Source: Solirubrobacter deserti
Lineage (GTDB): Bacteria > Actinomycetota > Thermoleophilia > Solirubrobacterales > Solirubrobacteraceae
Reading direction: 5' to 3'
Length of the DNA stretch: 45,206 nucleotides
Assembly: GCF_027587175.1 (NCBI RefSeq)
Contig: NZ_JAPCID010000057.1
Span: forward strand, 1 to 45,206
Position numbers and translations under genes: made by a program. Positions 8,629 to 15,838 of this stretch are shown piece after piece (position 1 is the first letter of the stretch; each line of letters begins with the position of its first letter). The notes beneath the pieces were generated by a model that saw only the letters and a program-made list of their open reading frames with translations, made no database searches and was not told the DNA's origin.

Positions 8629-9134
8629 CGCGCGCCTCCTTCCTGGGTGGCGATCGGCATCGCGCGCATCCGGTCCCGTGCGCGCGACAGCAGGGAGTTG
8701 ACGGTGCCGCGGCGGCAGTCGAGGATCGCGGCGATCTGGCTGTCGGGCAGGTCGTGCACGTAGCGCAGCACGAGCACCAATCGCTCGCGCTCGCCGAGCC
8801 GGCTCAGCGCCTCGCGCGCGAACGCGGCCGCGTCGAGCTGGCCGTCGAGGTCGATCGCGGCGGCCGCGAGCGCCTCGGACGTCTCGTCCAGCGGCGCTTC
8901 CGCGCGCCGCCGATGCGTCCGCTTGCGCTGCGCGCGCAGCGTCTCGCGGACCGCGATCCGGTGCACCCACGCGTCGAACTTCTCGGGGTCGCGGAGCTGG
9001 CGTCGGCGCTCGAGCACGCGCAGGGCGACCTCCTGCGCGACGTCGTGGGCCTCGTCGCCGGGCCCGAGCATCGCGACGGCGGTCCGGGTGGCGAGCGTCA
9101 GCGCCCGCAACGCTGGGTCGGTCTGGGAAGCCAT
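8625..9134 (-). CDS. ECF-type RNA polymerase sigma factor
   Basis: This protein of about 169 residues has region 2 (AHDVAQEVALRVLERRRQLRD followed by FDAWVHRIAVRETLRAQRK) and region 4 (LSRLGERERLVLVLRYVHDLPDSQIA, with helix-turn-helix LDCRRGTVNSLLSRARDRMR). Region 3 is absent, which defines the ECF class. I chose the ATG at 9134 (MASQTDPAL) because region 2 begins soon after it; upstream in-frame starts would add unlike sequence. The ribosome site is weak. It is followed by the overlapping membrane gene, the usual sigma/anti-sigma order. Its target promoters are unknown. Confidence 0.88.
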   Translation of the reverse strand: MASQTDPALRALTLATRTAVAMLGPGDEAHDVAQEVALRVLERRRQLRDPEKFDAWVHRIAVRETLRAQRKRTHRRRAEAPLDETSEALAAAAIDLDGQLDAAAFAREALSRLGERERLVLVLRYVHDLPDSQIAAILDCRRGTVNSLLSRARDRMRAMPIATQEGGAR

Positions 9135-9180
9135 CTGCTGCTTAAGAGCACGAGGGACGTCGAATGCTTGCGGCCACGTG

Positions 9181-9195
9181 CAGGGTGGCACCCTG
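9181..9195. promoter_or_regulatory. Perfect palindrome upstream of the sigma gene
   Basis: CAGGGT-GGC-ACCCTG is a perfect dyad with 6-bp arms, 47-61 bp ahead of the sigma-factor start. The position suits an operator or autoregulatory site. No protein can be named, and a chance dyad in GC-rich DNA is possible. Confidence 0.3.
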
Positions 9196-9308
9196 ATGGC
9201 GGGGCGCGCACCATCCGTGTCGTGCCCGGGTCCGCCTGCTTGTGCGGCTGCGGTCGACCTGCTCGCGCTCGCGCACGGTCCTGTACGACGACGCGTGCGC
9301 CCGCGACG

Positions 9309-10220
9309 TCACACCCCGCTCGAACGAGGCTGCACCAGTGACCGGAGGACCGCTTCGGCGAAGCGGTCGTTCGACCGCGCGAGCGCGATCGGGTCCGAGT
9401 CCAGCGACCCGGGCACGACGATCAGCCGCTCGACCCCGGCGTCGGCGATCGCCGCCAGCCGTTCCGCCACCTCCTCCGGCGGGCCGGCGACGGCGAAGTG
9501 ATCGATCAGCGCGTCGTCGAGTCCGCGCGCGAGCGGGGCGGAGGCGCGGCCGTGCCGGGCGGGGTCGTAGTGGCCGGTGCGGCCCTGGAAGCGGGCGAAC
9601 GTCGCGGTGCTGCCGCGCACGAGCTCGCGCGCCCGGGCCCGGTCGTCGTCGACCGCCACGTTGAGGTAGGCGCCGACGGACGCGTCGCCCACGCGCTCGA
9701 CGGCGTCACGGAGCCGGTCCGGATCGGCGCCGAGCGTCAGGTCGACGCCCTCGGCCTGCCGCGCCGCCGCGGCGAGCACGCGCGGCCCGGACGCCGCGAC
9801 GTGCACGGGCACCTTCGGCGCGTCGCTCTGTGCGAGCCACTGGAGCCCACCGTTCAGCAGCCGCTGGAGCTCATCGAGGTCGTCTTGGAACTCCGCCACG
9901 GACGGCGCCCGCAGCCCCGCGCTGTGCACGGCGGAGCCGCCGCGGGCGACCCCGAGCACGACGCGCCCGCCCGACTCGGCGTGCAGCGTCGCGGCCGCCG
10001 AGGCGGTCACGCCGAGTGCGCGCGTGCGCGGATTCGTGGCGCCTGGGCCGAGCCGGTAGCGGGTGGTGGCGACCGCGGCGAGCGTGAGCTCCACCCACAG
10101 CTCGGCGGTCAGGCTGTGGCTGTCGGCGACGAGCAGGCCGGTGAACCCGGCCTGCTCGGGCCAGCGCGCCGTCTCCGCCACGCGCCCCGGCACGGCGAAG
10201 GTGTGGAGCCAGAGCTCCAC
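9309..10220 (-). CDS. LLM-class (F420/flavin-dependent) oxidoreductase
   Basis: This 303-residue protein has the TIM-barrel pattern of bacterial luciferase-like monooxygenases and F420-dependent reductases: ETARWPEQAGFTGLLVADSH near the start, then YRLGPGATNPRTRALGVTAS, then GGRVVLGVARGGSAV, and near the C-terminus EEVAERLAAIADAGVERLIV. It is likely cytoplasmic and uses F420 or FMN; the substrate cannot be read from sequence. The GTG start lies only four bases beyond the stop of the secreted-protein gene, so the two probably share a transcript. Confidence 0.87.
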   Translation of the reverse strand: MELWLHTFAVPGRVAETARWPEQAGFTGLLVADSHSLTAELWVELTLAAVATTRYRLGPGATNPRTRALGVTASAAATLHAESGGRVVLGVARGGSAVHSAGLRAPSVAEFQDDLDELQRLLNGGLQWLAQSDAPKVPVHVAASGPRVLAAAARQAEGVDLTLGADPDRLRDAVERVGDASVGAYLNVAVDDDRARARELVRGSTATFARFQGRTGHYDPARHGRASAPLARGLDDALIDHFAVAGPPEEVAERLAAIADAGVERLIVVPGSLDSDPIALARSNDRFAEAVLRSLVQPRSSGV

Positions 10221-10224
10221 CGCG

Positions 10225-10650
10225 TCAGCTTCGGCCGGTGACGACCGGGTTGGTGATCGTCACGCCCGCCGTGGGGCTCGAGAACGTGATCTTGAGCTGC
10301 TTCTTGACCTGCGCCATCGATGCGTTGTTGAACGCGATCTGGAAGCCCCGGGTCTCGTTGCCCTTGAGGGCGAGGGTGCCGGTCTGCCCGCGGAAGGGGC
10401 CGATCTCCGAGTGCGGATTGAAGGTCTTCAGGTTGGACTTGTACCGGAGCTTGACCGCCTGGCCGGCGGTCGCGCCGGAGACGCTGACCTCGCACTGGGC
10501 GTAGGTGAACGGCTTGCCGGTGTCGCGGCTGTAGCGGACTTTGCAGTTGCTGGTCGAGACCTGCGGACCGGTGGTCTGGGCCTGGGCGGGGACGGCGATC
10601 GCGGCGGTGGCGGCGATGGCGGTGAGGCCGGCGAGGAACGTGCGCTGCAT
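10225..10650 (-). CDS. Small secreted protein of unknown function
   Basis: This 141-residue protein has a clear signal peptide (MQRTFLAGLTAIAATAAIAV, cleavage likely after AQA). The mature domain of about 115 residues is β-rich and has two cysteines (in SNCKVRY and AQCEVSV) that could form a disulfide. I do not recognise the family. The ATG at 10650 follows a good AGGAGACC ribosome site; a longer frame upstream would put charged sequence before the signal. It precedes the LLM oxidoreductase gene by four bases. Confidence 0.7.
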   Translation of the reverse strand: MQRTFLAGLTAIAATAAIAVPAQAQTTGPQVSTSNCKVRYSRDTGKPFTYAQCEVSVSGATAGQAVKLRYKSNLKTFNPHSEIGPFRGQTGTLALKGNETRGFQIAFNNASMAQVKKQLKITFSSPTAGVTITNPVVTGRS

Positions 10651-10966
10651 GGGAGGTCTCCTGCGGAGGATGGGAGTGGACGCCTCCAAGCTTGCGGGCG
10701 GACCCGCCGCCGGTCGTCAGTACCGAGCTACTGCACTTTCCGGCGCGCGCTACGTCGGTGCGGTCATCCGCCCGTAGAGCTGCGCGCTTTGGGGGTGGGG
10801 ACGACGGCCCCGGAGCACATTTCCAGGACATGCACTCGACCCTTCGACGGCTGGAATGCCTTGCGCGACTGCAGCGACCACCACAAGTCGCTGCCAGGGC
10901 CGTAAGGGAGTGAATCAGGGAAGTCACTGATGGCACCGGCGCAGTTCTCGACGAGCATCGCGGCCC
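10651..10966. other. Non-coding divergent regulatory gap (316 bp)
   Basis: This gap separates the divergent small secreted-protein gene and the PKD-protein gene. I find no convincing gene in it; a 64-codon leftward frame (10764-10958) lacks a ribosome site. It holds a GCGGG-CGGA-CCCGC dyad at 10694-10707 and a stronger palindrome listed separately. No clear -35/-10 pair stands out for either direction. Confidence 0.6.
10871..10894. promoter_or_regulatory. 8-bp-arm palindrome ahead of the PKD-protein gene
   Basis: GCAGCGAC and GTCGCTGC form a perfect inverted repeat around an 8-base centre, 73-96 bp upstream of the ATG at 10967. It could be an operator or an RNA hairpin in a leader. A weaker dyad (AGTGA...TCACT) follows at 10909-10928. 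Confidence 0.35.
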
Positions 10967-13810
10967 ATGACCCTGAGATTGCTGTTGACCACGGCGGCGT
11001 TGAGCCTCGCAGCGGCGGCGCCCGCGTTCGCGCAGGTGCCGCTGAAGGCCTCCTTCACGGCCACTCCGGAGCAGCCCGAGCGCGGGCAGCTCGTGACCTT
11101 CGTGGCCACGAGCGACGGCTCGAGCCTGAAGCCGATCGTCCATACGTGGGACCTGGACGGCGACGGCGAGTTCGACGACGCCCAGGGTCGCACCGCCGAG
11201 CGGGCGTTCGCCGCCGACGGGACGCACGTCGTGCGGTTGAAGGCCGTCCAGGGCGACGCAGCGAGCATCGCGGAGAAGACGTTCGTGATCGGCGGCCCGA
11301 CGCCCACGCCGACGCCCACGCCGACGCCGACGCCGACGCCTACACCCGAGGCCACGCCGGACGCGACGCCGACTCCCGCCACACCGCCCGCGCCGGCGCC
11401 CACGGCGCCCGAGGCGAAGTTCGATCGCCAGTGCACGCGCCACGGCCAGTACACGTTCTGCGCGCTGGGCATCGCCTACCAGGGCGAGAAGAAGCGCATC
11501 AGCGCGGCGCCCTCCACCGGCCAGATCGTCGCCTACGAGTGGGACCTCGACGGCAACGGCACGTTTGAGCAGAGCACGGGCGCGACGCCGTTCGTCGAGC
11601 AGGTCTTCGAGCCGCGCAGCGCGGGCGTACAGGCCGTGCGCGAGTGGACGGTGTCCGTGCGCGTGACCGACGCGAGCGGTGCGACGTCCACGGCTGGCTT
11701 CCAGATCAACGTCAAGCCGCCCAAGTGCGAGCGCGAGGCCGAGTTCGGCGCCTTCACTGCAACCGGCGCGTGCCTGCGCGACTGGGGCGACCACTACCGC
11801 TCGACGGAGCCGATCACGCTCAACGGCATCGCGATCGAGCCGCGTGACGGGCACTTCGTCCGCCTGTCGGCGTCGGAGATCAGCTCGCGCCGCGCGACGG
11901 TGTCCATGAACGCGGGCGGCACCTTCGCTGTCCTCTCCTCCGGCAAGTTCGAGTGGCGGCCGTCCGGGGACGAGCTGCGCGGCTTCGCCGTCGACGCCGG
12001 CGCCAGGATCAACGGACTGAAGGTGACCGGGCTGCAGGGGCGCCCGGTGCTGGCCGGCGGCGCGCTGCGCGCCAAGGTCTTCCTCGCGCTGCCGGAGCAG
12101 TTCGGCGGCGCGACGTCCGGCACGCCGGTCACGGTCGGCGGCGGCGCGCAGGCCGCCGACGGCGCGTTCTCGTTCAGCGTGCCGAGCGCGGCGCTGGGCC
12201 CGATCGGGCTCGACAAGCTCAACGTCCGTTACGACGGTGTGGACCTGTGGGAGATCGAGGCCGGCGTCGTGCTCCCGCCGCCCGCCTTCGTGAACGTCAA
12301 CGGCAAAGCCGGCATCCGCAACGACGGCCGCTTCGCCTACGCGCAGGGCGAGACGCAGTTCCCCGGCGGCATCGCGCTCGGCTCCACCGGCGTGTTCCTG
12401 GAGCGCATCAAGTTCCGCATCGAGGTCGACCCGCCCGAGAGCGAGTGCGTCCCGCAGGTGGGCGTCAAGCCGCTGTACTGGCCCGAGCACATCCTCGGCC
12501 CGCGGCCGTCCAACGTGCCCGCGACCGCCGACTTCGGCGTCCCGACCTTCGCCATGTGCGGCGAGGTGTCGCTCACGGCCGGCCCGTCGATCGGGGACGT
12601 CGCCGCCGCCCGCCTCACGGCCGGGCTCGGCTGGGCGACCTACGCCGACCGCCCGTGGGTGCTGCGCGCGTTCGGCGACCTGTACCTGATGAACAACAAG
12701 ATGGCCGAGGCCAGGCTGGCCGTGCACGGCGACGGCTACATCAGCGCGCTCGGCCGCTTCTACGTCGGCTGGTCGGGCGTCGCGTCGCTCAGCGGCGGCA
12801 TCCGGCTCGAGATGCTCGGCTCCAAGTTCAATGCCAGCGGGCGCGTCGACGCGTGCCTGGAGTTCGTCGACTGGTGCGCCGGCGCCCGCGCGATCGTCTC
12901 CACCAAGGGCATCGCCGCGTGCCTGAAGATCGACGTGCTGATCGGCGACTGGACGCCCGGCATCGGCTACGAGTGGGGCGACGCGCTGCCGACGCCGTAC
13001 CTGCAGGGCTGCGACATCGGCGACTACAAGGTCCGAATCACGCGCCCGCAGGCGGCGGCCGCGCAGTTCACGGGCGCGGCGCGCACGGTCGACGTGAAGG
13101 GCGGGCTGCCCGGCGCGTCGTTCGTCATCCAGGGAGCGGGCGGGGCGCCCAAGGTCACCGTCACGGGGCCGGGAGGGCAGGCGCCGGCGCTCACGCTCGA
13201 GAACGCGGGCGCGAACCTCACCCAGGTGCTGATCTCCAAGCCGGCCGCCGGGCGCTGGACGATCACGCCGCAGCCCGGGTCCGTGGCGATCACCGAGGTG
13301 CTCGCGGCGGACGGCCTCGCTGAGCCGAAGGTGTCGGCCCGCGTGCTGCGGCCGGGCGTGCTGCGCTACGCGGTGGAGCCGGTCGCCGGTCAGACGGTGC
13401 GCCTCGTCGAGCGCGGCGGGAGCGCGGGCGGCGACATCGGCGTCGCTCGAGGTGAGGGAACGTTGCGCTGGACGCCCGCCGAGGGCGCGGCCGAGCAGCG
13501 CCAGATCGTCGCGCTCGTCGAGCAGGACGGGATGCCGCGCGACGAGCTCGTCGTCGCCACCTACCGCGCGCCGAAGGCCGCGCGGCCGTCGAAGGTGCGG
13601 GGCGTGAAGGTCACGCGTGGCGGCGTGAAGTGGACCCGTGTGCGCGGCGCCGGCAGCTACGTGGTCGAGGCGCGGCTGCCCGGCGGGCGCACCGTGGTGC
13701 GCAGCGTAAGGGCGCCGCGGCTCGCGGTGCGCGGCGCCGTGCGCGTCAATGTGCGGGCCGTCAGCCCGAGCGGCATCACGGGGCCCCGAACAGCGGCGCG
13801 ACGTCCATGA
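10967..13810 (+). CDS. Giant secreted PKD protein, member A of the four-protein family
   Basis: This 947-residue protein is exported by a signal peptide (about 1-22, AFA|Q). A PKD domain (about 24-107, WDLDGDGEFDD) is followed by a Pro-Thr linker (111-127 and beyond) and a second PKD-like domain (about 150-249, YEWDLDGNGTF). The family core starts near 254: FGAFTATGACL, then ITLNGIAIEP (Asn286-Gly287). Amphipathic β-rich repeats continue to a Cys-rich segment (about 619-690: SKFNASGRVDAC, VSTKGIAACLKI, GIGYEW, GCDIGDYKV). The C-terminal part has a β-domain (AAGRWTITPQPGS, about 760-771), VEQDGMPRDELVVATY and a fibronectin-III-like end. No anchor is visible. The ribosome site is weak. Function is unknown; a surface or matrix role is inferred. 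Confidence 0.85.
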   Translation: MTLRLLLTTAALSLAAAAPAFAQVPLKASFTATPEQPERGQLVTFVATSDGSSLKPIVHTWDLDGDGEFDDAQGRTAERAFAADGTHVVRLKAVQGDAASIAEKTFVIGGPTPTPTPTPTPTPTPTPEATPDATPTPATPPAPAPTAPEAKFDRQCTRHGQYTFCALGIAYQGEKKRISAAPSTGQIVAYEWDLDGNGTFEQSTGATPFVEQVFEPRSAGVQAVREWTVSVRVTDASGATSTAGFQINVKPPKCEREAEFGAFTATGACLRDWGDHYRSTEPITLNGIAIEPRDGHFVRLSASEISSRRATVSMNAGGTFAVLSSGKFEWRPSGDELRGFAVDAGARINGLKVTGLQGRPVLAGGALRAKVFLALPEQFGGATSGTPVTVGGGAQAADGAFSFSVPSAALGPIGLDKLNVRYDGVDLWEIEAGVVLPPPAFVNVNGKAGIRNDGRFAYAQGETQFPGGIALGSTGVFLERIKFRIEVDPPESECVPQVGVKPLYWPEHILGPRPSNVPATADFGVPTFAMCGEVSLTAGPSIGDVAAARLTAGLGWATYADRPWVLRAFGDLYLMNNKMAEARLAVHGDGYISALGRFYVGWSGVASLSGGIRLEMLGSKFNASGRVDACLEFVDWCAGARAIVSTKGIAACLKIDVLIGDWTPGIGYEWGDALPTPYLQGCDIGDYKVRITRPQAAAAQFTGAARTVDVKGGLPGASFVIQGAGGAPKVTVTGPGGQAPALTLENAGANLTQVLISKPAAGRWTITPQPGSVAITEVLAADGLAEPKVSARVLRPGVLRYAVEPVAGQTVRLVERGGSAGGDIGVARGEGTLRWTPAEGAAEQRQIVALVEQDGMPRDELVVATYRAPKAARPSKVRGVKVTRGGVKWTRVRGAGSYVVEARLPGGRTVVRSVRAPRLAVRGAVRVNVRAVSPSGITGPRTAARRP
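11297..11347 (+). repeat. Pro-Thr hexanucleotide repeat (PT)8P
   Basis: Seventeen codons alternate Pro and Thr (CCG/CCC and ACG), making a flexible linker between the two PKD domains. The 6-bp unit keeps the frame, so slippage would change linker length and not switch the gene off. Confidence 0.9.
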
Positions 13811-14132
13811 AGATCCGGTAGTCGTCGATCAGCTCGCCCTCTCCGCGGTAGATCGTGACCACGGGGAGGGCGATCGTCGTCCCGTCCTTGCGCGTGTAGG
13901 TCACGGTCGACTCGACGATCGTGGCCGAGCCCTGCTCGAACTCCTCGATCACGTCGTGCTTGACGCCCGCGATGCCGTCGCAGAACCCGGCCCACACGTC
14001 CCGCACGTTGTCGCGGCCGACCACGGTCTCGCTGTTGCCGAACGTGAAGCGCACGTCGTCGGAGAGATGACGCGCGAACGCATCCGGCTCCATCGAGTCG
14101 ATGTCTTTGAAAAGGTCTGCGTGCCTGGACAT
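13776..14132 (-). CDS. SnoaL-like/NTF2-fold protein
   Basis: This 118-residue protein has the pattern of the SnoaL/NTF2 α+β cone: a helical start (FKDIDSMEPDAFARHLSDDV), RFTFGNSETVVGRDNVRDVW, and the paired strands TVTYTRKDGTTIALPVV and EGELIDDYRIFMD. Such proteins bind or isomerise small hydrophobic ligands in the cytoplasm. Only 29 bp separate it from the divergent dioxygenase gene, hinting at a shared substrate. Its last 35 bases overlap the end of the PKD-protein gene on the other strand. Confidence 0.78.
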   Translation of the reverse strand: MSRHADLFKDIDSMEPDAFARHLSDDVRFTFGNSETVVGRDNVRDVWAGFCDGIAGVKHDVIEEFEQGSATIVESTVTYTRKDGTTIALPVVTIYRGEGELIDDYRIFMDVAPLFGAP

Positions 14133-14161
14133 TGGCGAAGACTACGGAGGAGAACGCGGCC

Positions 14162-15136
14162 ATGCCCAACCCGGGAACGATCAACGGCACGCACCACCTG
14201 ACGTTCTGCGTCGGCGGCGCGCAGGAGGACTACGACTTCCACGTGCGCACGCTGGGCCTCAAGAGCGTCAAGAAGACGGTGCTCTTCGACGGCGAGATCC
14301 CGATCTACCACCTCTACTACGCGAACCGCGTCGGCGACGCGAGCACGATCCTCACCTCGTTCCCCTACCGCCAGGCCGGCTGGATGGGCAAGCGCGGAAC
14401 CAACCAGGCGAAGTCGATCAACGTCGCCGTGCCGGCGGAGTCGATCGGCTACTGGGCCGACCGCCTCAAGGGCGCCGGGATCGAGGCGCGGCAGGTCGAG
14501 CGCTTCGGCACCGAGCGGCTCGAGTTCGCGCACCCGTGCGGCATCCCGTACCAGATCGTGGGAGAGAAGCGCGAGGACACGCGTGAGCCCTACGGCGGCG
14601 GTGACGTGCCCGCCGAGCACGCGATCCGCGGCGCCTACGGCACGACCACCTCGGTGCGCGAGCCGGACCTGATGGACGAGTTCCTACGCGAGGCGTTCAA
14701 CTGCACGCCCGTCGCGAGCGAGGGCGCCGACCACCAGTACGAGATCGCCGGCGACGGCCACGGGCGCATGCTCGAGTTGGTCGAGGAACCGGACAAGCCA
14801 CAGGGCACGTGGCGCTTCGGCGAGGGGACCATCCACCACCACGCCTTCGACGTCGGCTCCTCCGAGAACCAGCTCGTGGTCAAGGACTACATCGTCGGCC
14901 TCGGCTACACGGACGTGTCCGACGTCAAGGACCGCGGCTACTTCTTCAGCGTCTACCTGCGCACGCCGGGCGGCGCGCTGTTCGAGCTCGCGTACTCGAC
15001 GCCGCAGGGCTTCACGATCGACGAGTCCGAGGACGAGCTCGGCACCCACATGTGCATCCCGCCCCACTGGGAGGACCGGCGCGCGGAGATCTCCACGCTC
15101 GAACCGATCGACACGATCGAGGAGGTGAAGGGCTAG
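14162..15136 (+). CDS. Ring-cleaving dioxygenase, two VOC/glyoxalase domains (MhqO/PcpA-like)
   Basis: This 324-residue protein has two vicinal-oxygen-chelate modules. The first starts GTHHLTFCVGG (metal-type His11/His12) and has LGLKSVKKTVLFD and YHLYYANRVGDASTILTSFP. The second has EGTIHHHAFDVG and ALFELAYSTPQGF, giving a His/His/Glu iron site. This matches the hydroquinone-type ring-cleavage branch and fits degradation of a dihydroxylated aromatic or quinol. A strong GGAGGAGA precedes the ATG at 14162; an in-frame TTG at 14132 would overlap the SnoaL start and is less likely. Confidence 0.87.
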   Translation: MPNPGTINGTHHLTFCVGGAQEDYDFHVRTLGLKSVKKTVLFDGEIPIYHLYYANRVGDASTILTSFPYRQAGWMGKRGTNQAKSINVAVPAESIGYWADRLKGAGIEARQVERFGTERLEFAHPCGIPYQIVGEKREDTREPYGGGDVPAEHAIRGAYGTTTSVREPDLMDEFLREAFNCTPVASEGADHQYEIAGDGHGRMLELVEEPDKPQGTWRFGEGTIHHHAFDVGSSENQLVVKDYIVGLGYTDVSDVKDRGYFFSVYLRTPGGALFELAYSTPQGFTIDESEDELGTHMCIPPHWEDRRAEISTLEPIDTIEEVKG

Positions 15137-15648
15137 CAGCGCTTGCCGAAGTGCTGCACCCACAGCTCGACGCGGTCGGCGCCGGGGAGCGAGGCGACCC
15201 GGCGCGCGACGCCCGTGTCCCGGTAGCGCCCGCTGAGCAGCGTCGCGCGGTGGTCGGGTGAGTCGAGCCAGGCCTGCAGGACGTCGCGCGGCGTGGCGCC
15301 CCGCTCGACGTAGGCCAGGTTCTCGGCCACGGTGAAGCAGCCGCGGGCGTAGCCGACGGCGCGCATCGGCGCTTCGAAGGCGGTGCCGCACGGCGTGTGC
15401 GAGAACTGCTCGCAGGAGGCGATGCGGCTGGCCTTCAGCTGCGCGGAGCGGCCGAGCGAGGCGGTGGCGCGCAGCGGTGCGCGCCCCGCCTGAGCGCGGA
15501 CCTGGCCTACCAGGCAGCGGACGGCGGAGGCGCGCGTTGCAGCGCTGCCGGCGGAGGAATCGGCACCGGAGCAGGCGTGGGCCTGGGCGGCGGGGACGAC
15601 GACGAGCATGGCGGCGGCGAGCAGCGCCGCGCGGAGCAGAAGCGACAT
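15133..15648 (-). CDS. Secreted CAP-domain (SCP/YkwD-like) protein
   Basis: This 171-residue protein has a signal peptide (LLLRAALLAAAMLVVVPAAQA) and a CAP domain. The conserved core is visible: EQFSHTPCG (His), GYARGCFTVAENLAY (Glu), WLDSPDHRATLL (His) and YRDTGVARR. Six cysteines in the mature part (including the C-terminal KRC) could form three disulfides, suggesting an extracellular, stable fold. Bacterial CAP proteins are often cell-wall associated, but biochemical roles vary. Its TAG stop shares a CTAG with the stop of the convergent dioxygenase gene. Confidence 0.88.
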   Translation of the reverse strand: MSLLLRAALLAAAMLVVVPAAQAHACSGADSSAGSAATRASAVRCLVGQVRAQAGRAPLRATASLGRSAQLKASRIASCEQFSHTPCGTAFEAPMRAVGYARGCFTVAENLAYVERGATPRDVLQAWLDSPDHRATLLSGRYRDTGVARRVASLPGADRVELWVQHFGKRC

Positions 15649-15719
15649 AGGCGAGGGACCGGTCGGAGGGACGGGACGGCGGCGTCCAGTTTGCTGCGGA
15701 AAGCTCGTCCTTCTAGACC

Positions 15720-15760
15720 CGCTCCCCGGTGCGGGGGAGACGCTCCCACGTGCGGGGGAG
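15720..15760. repeat. Two tandem 20-bp repeats, 21-bp period, upstream of the pseudo-GS gene
   Basis: CGCTCCCCGGTGCGGGGGAG (15720-15739) and a copy differing at two bases (15741-15760) lie 21 bp apart, two helical turns. Each contains a CTCCC...GGGAG dyad. Same-face tandem dyads immediately upstream of a promoter look like binding sites for a dimeric activator or repressor. Confidence 0.55.
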
Positions 15761-15762
15761 GG

Positions 15763-15797
15763 ACGCGTTGCCCCACAACGCGTAGGTCACGTATACC
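15763..15797 (+). promoter_or_regulatory. Probable promoter of the pseudo-GS gene with palindrome over the -35
   Basis: ACGCGTTG-CCCCA-CAACGCGT (15763-15783) is a perfect 8-bp-arm palindrome. It covers a -35-like TTGCCC (15768-15773); 18 bp further is TATACC (15792-15797). The predicted start near 15804 leaves a leader of about 35 nt before the GTG at 15839. The palindrome could be an operator that blocks the -35. Confidence 0.5.
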
Positions 15798-15838
15798 GGT
15801 CAAGTTCCCCCCTTCCGCCCGCCCTCCGGAGCCGCCCC

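Noticed and set aside
10718-10733. CAGTA...TACTG inverted repeat
   Set aside because: The arms are only five bases with no other support, so chance is likely.
10764-10958. A 64-codon minus-strand frame in the gap before giant gene A
   Set aside because: Its composition is more normal than a shadow, but it has no ribosome site, no recognised motif, and overlaps palindromes in a likely regulatory gap.
11297-11347. The Pro-Thr repeat as a phase-variable switch
   Set aside because: The repeat unit is six bases, so length changes keep the frame and cannot turn the gene off.
10109-12727. An 872-codon minus-strand frame opposite the PKD gene and the small secreted gene
   Set aside because: It runs across two real genes and the gap between them, and its composition is typical antisense shadow.
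15720-15760. The two GC-rich repeats as a terminator of the CAP-protein gene
   Set aside because: They lie upstream, not downstream, of that leftward gene, and their 21-bp period fits regulator sites better.
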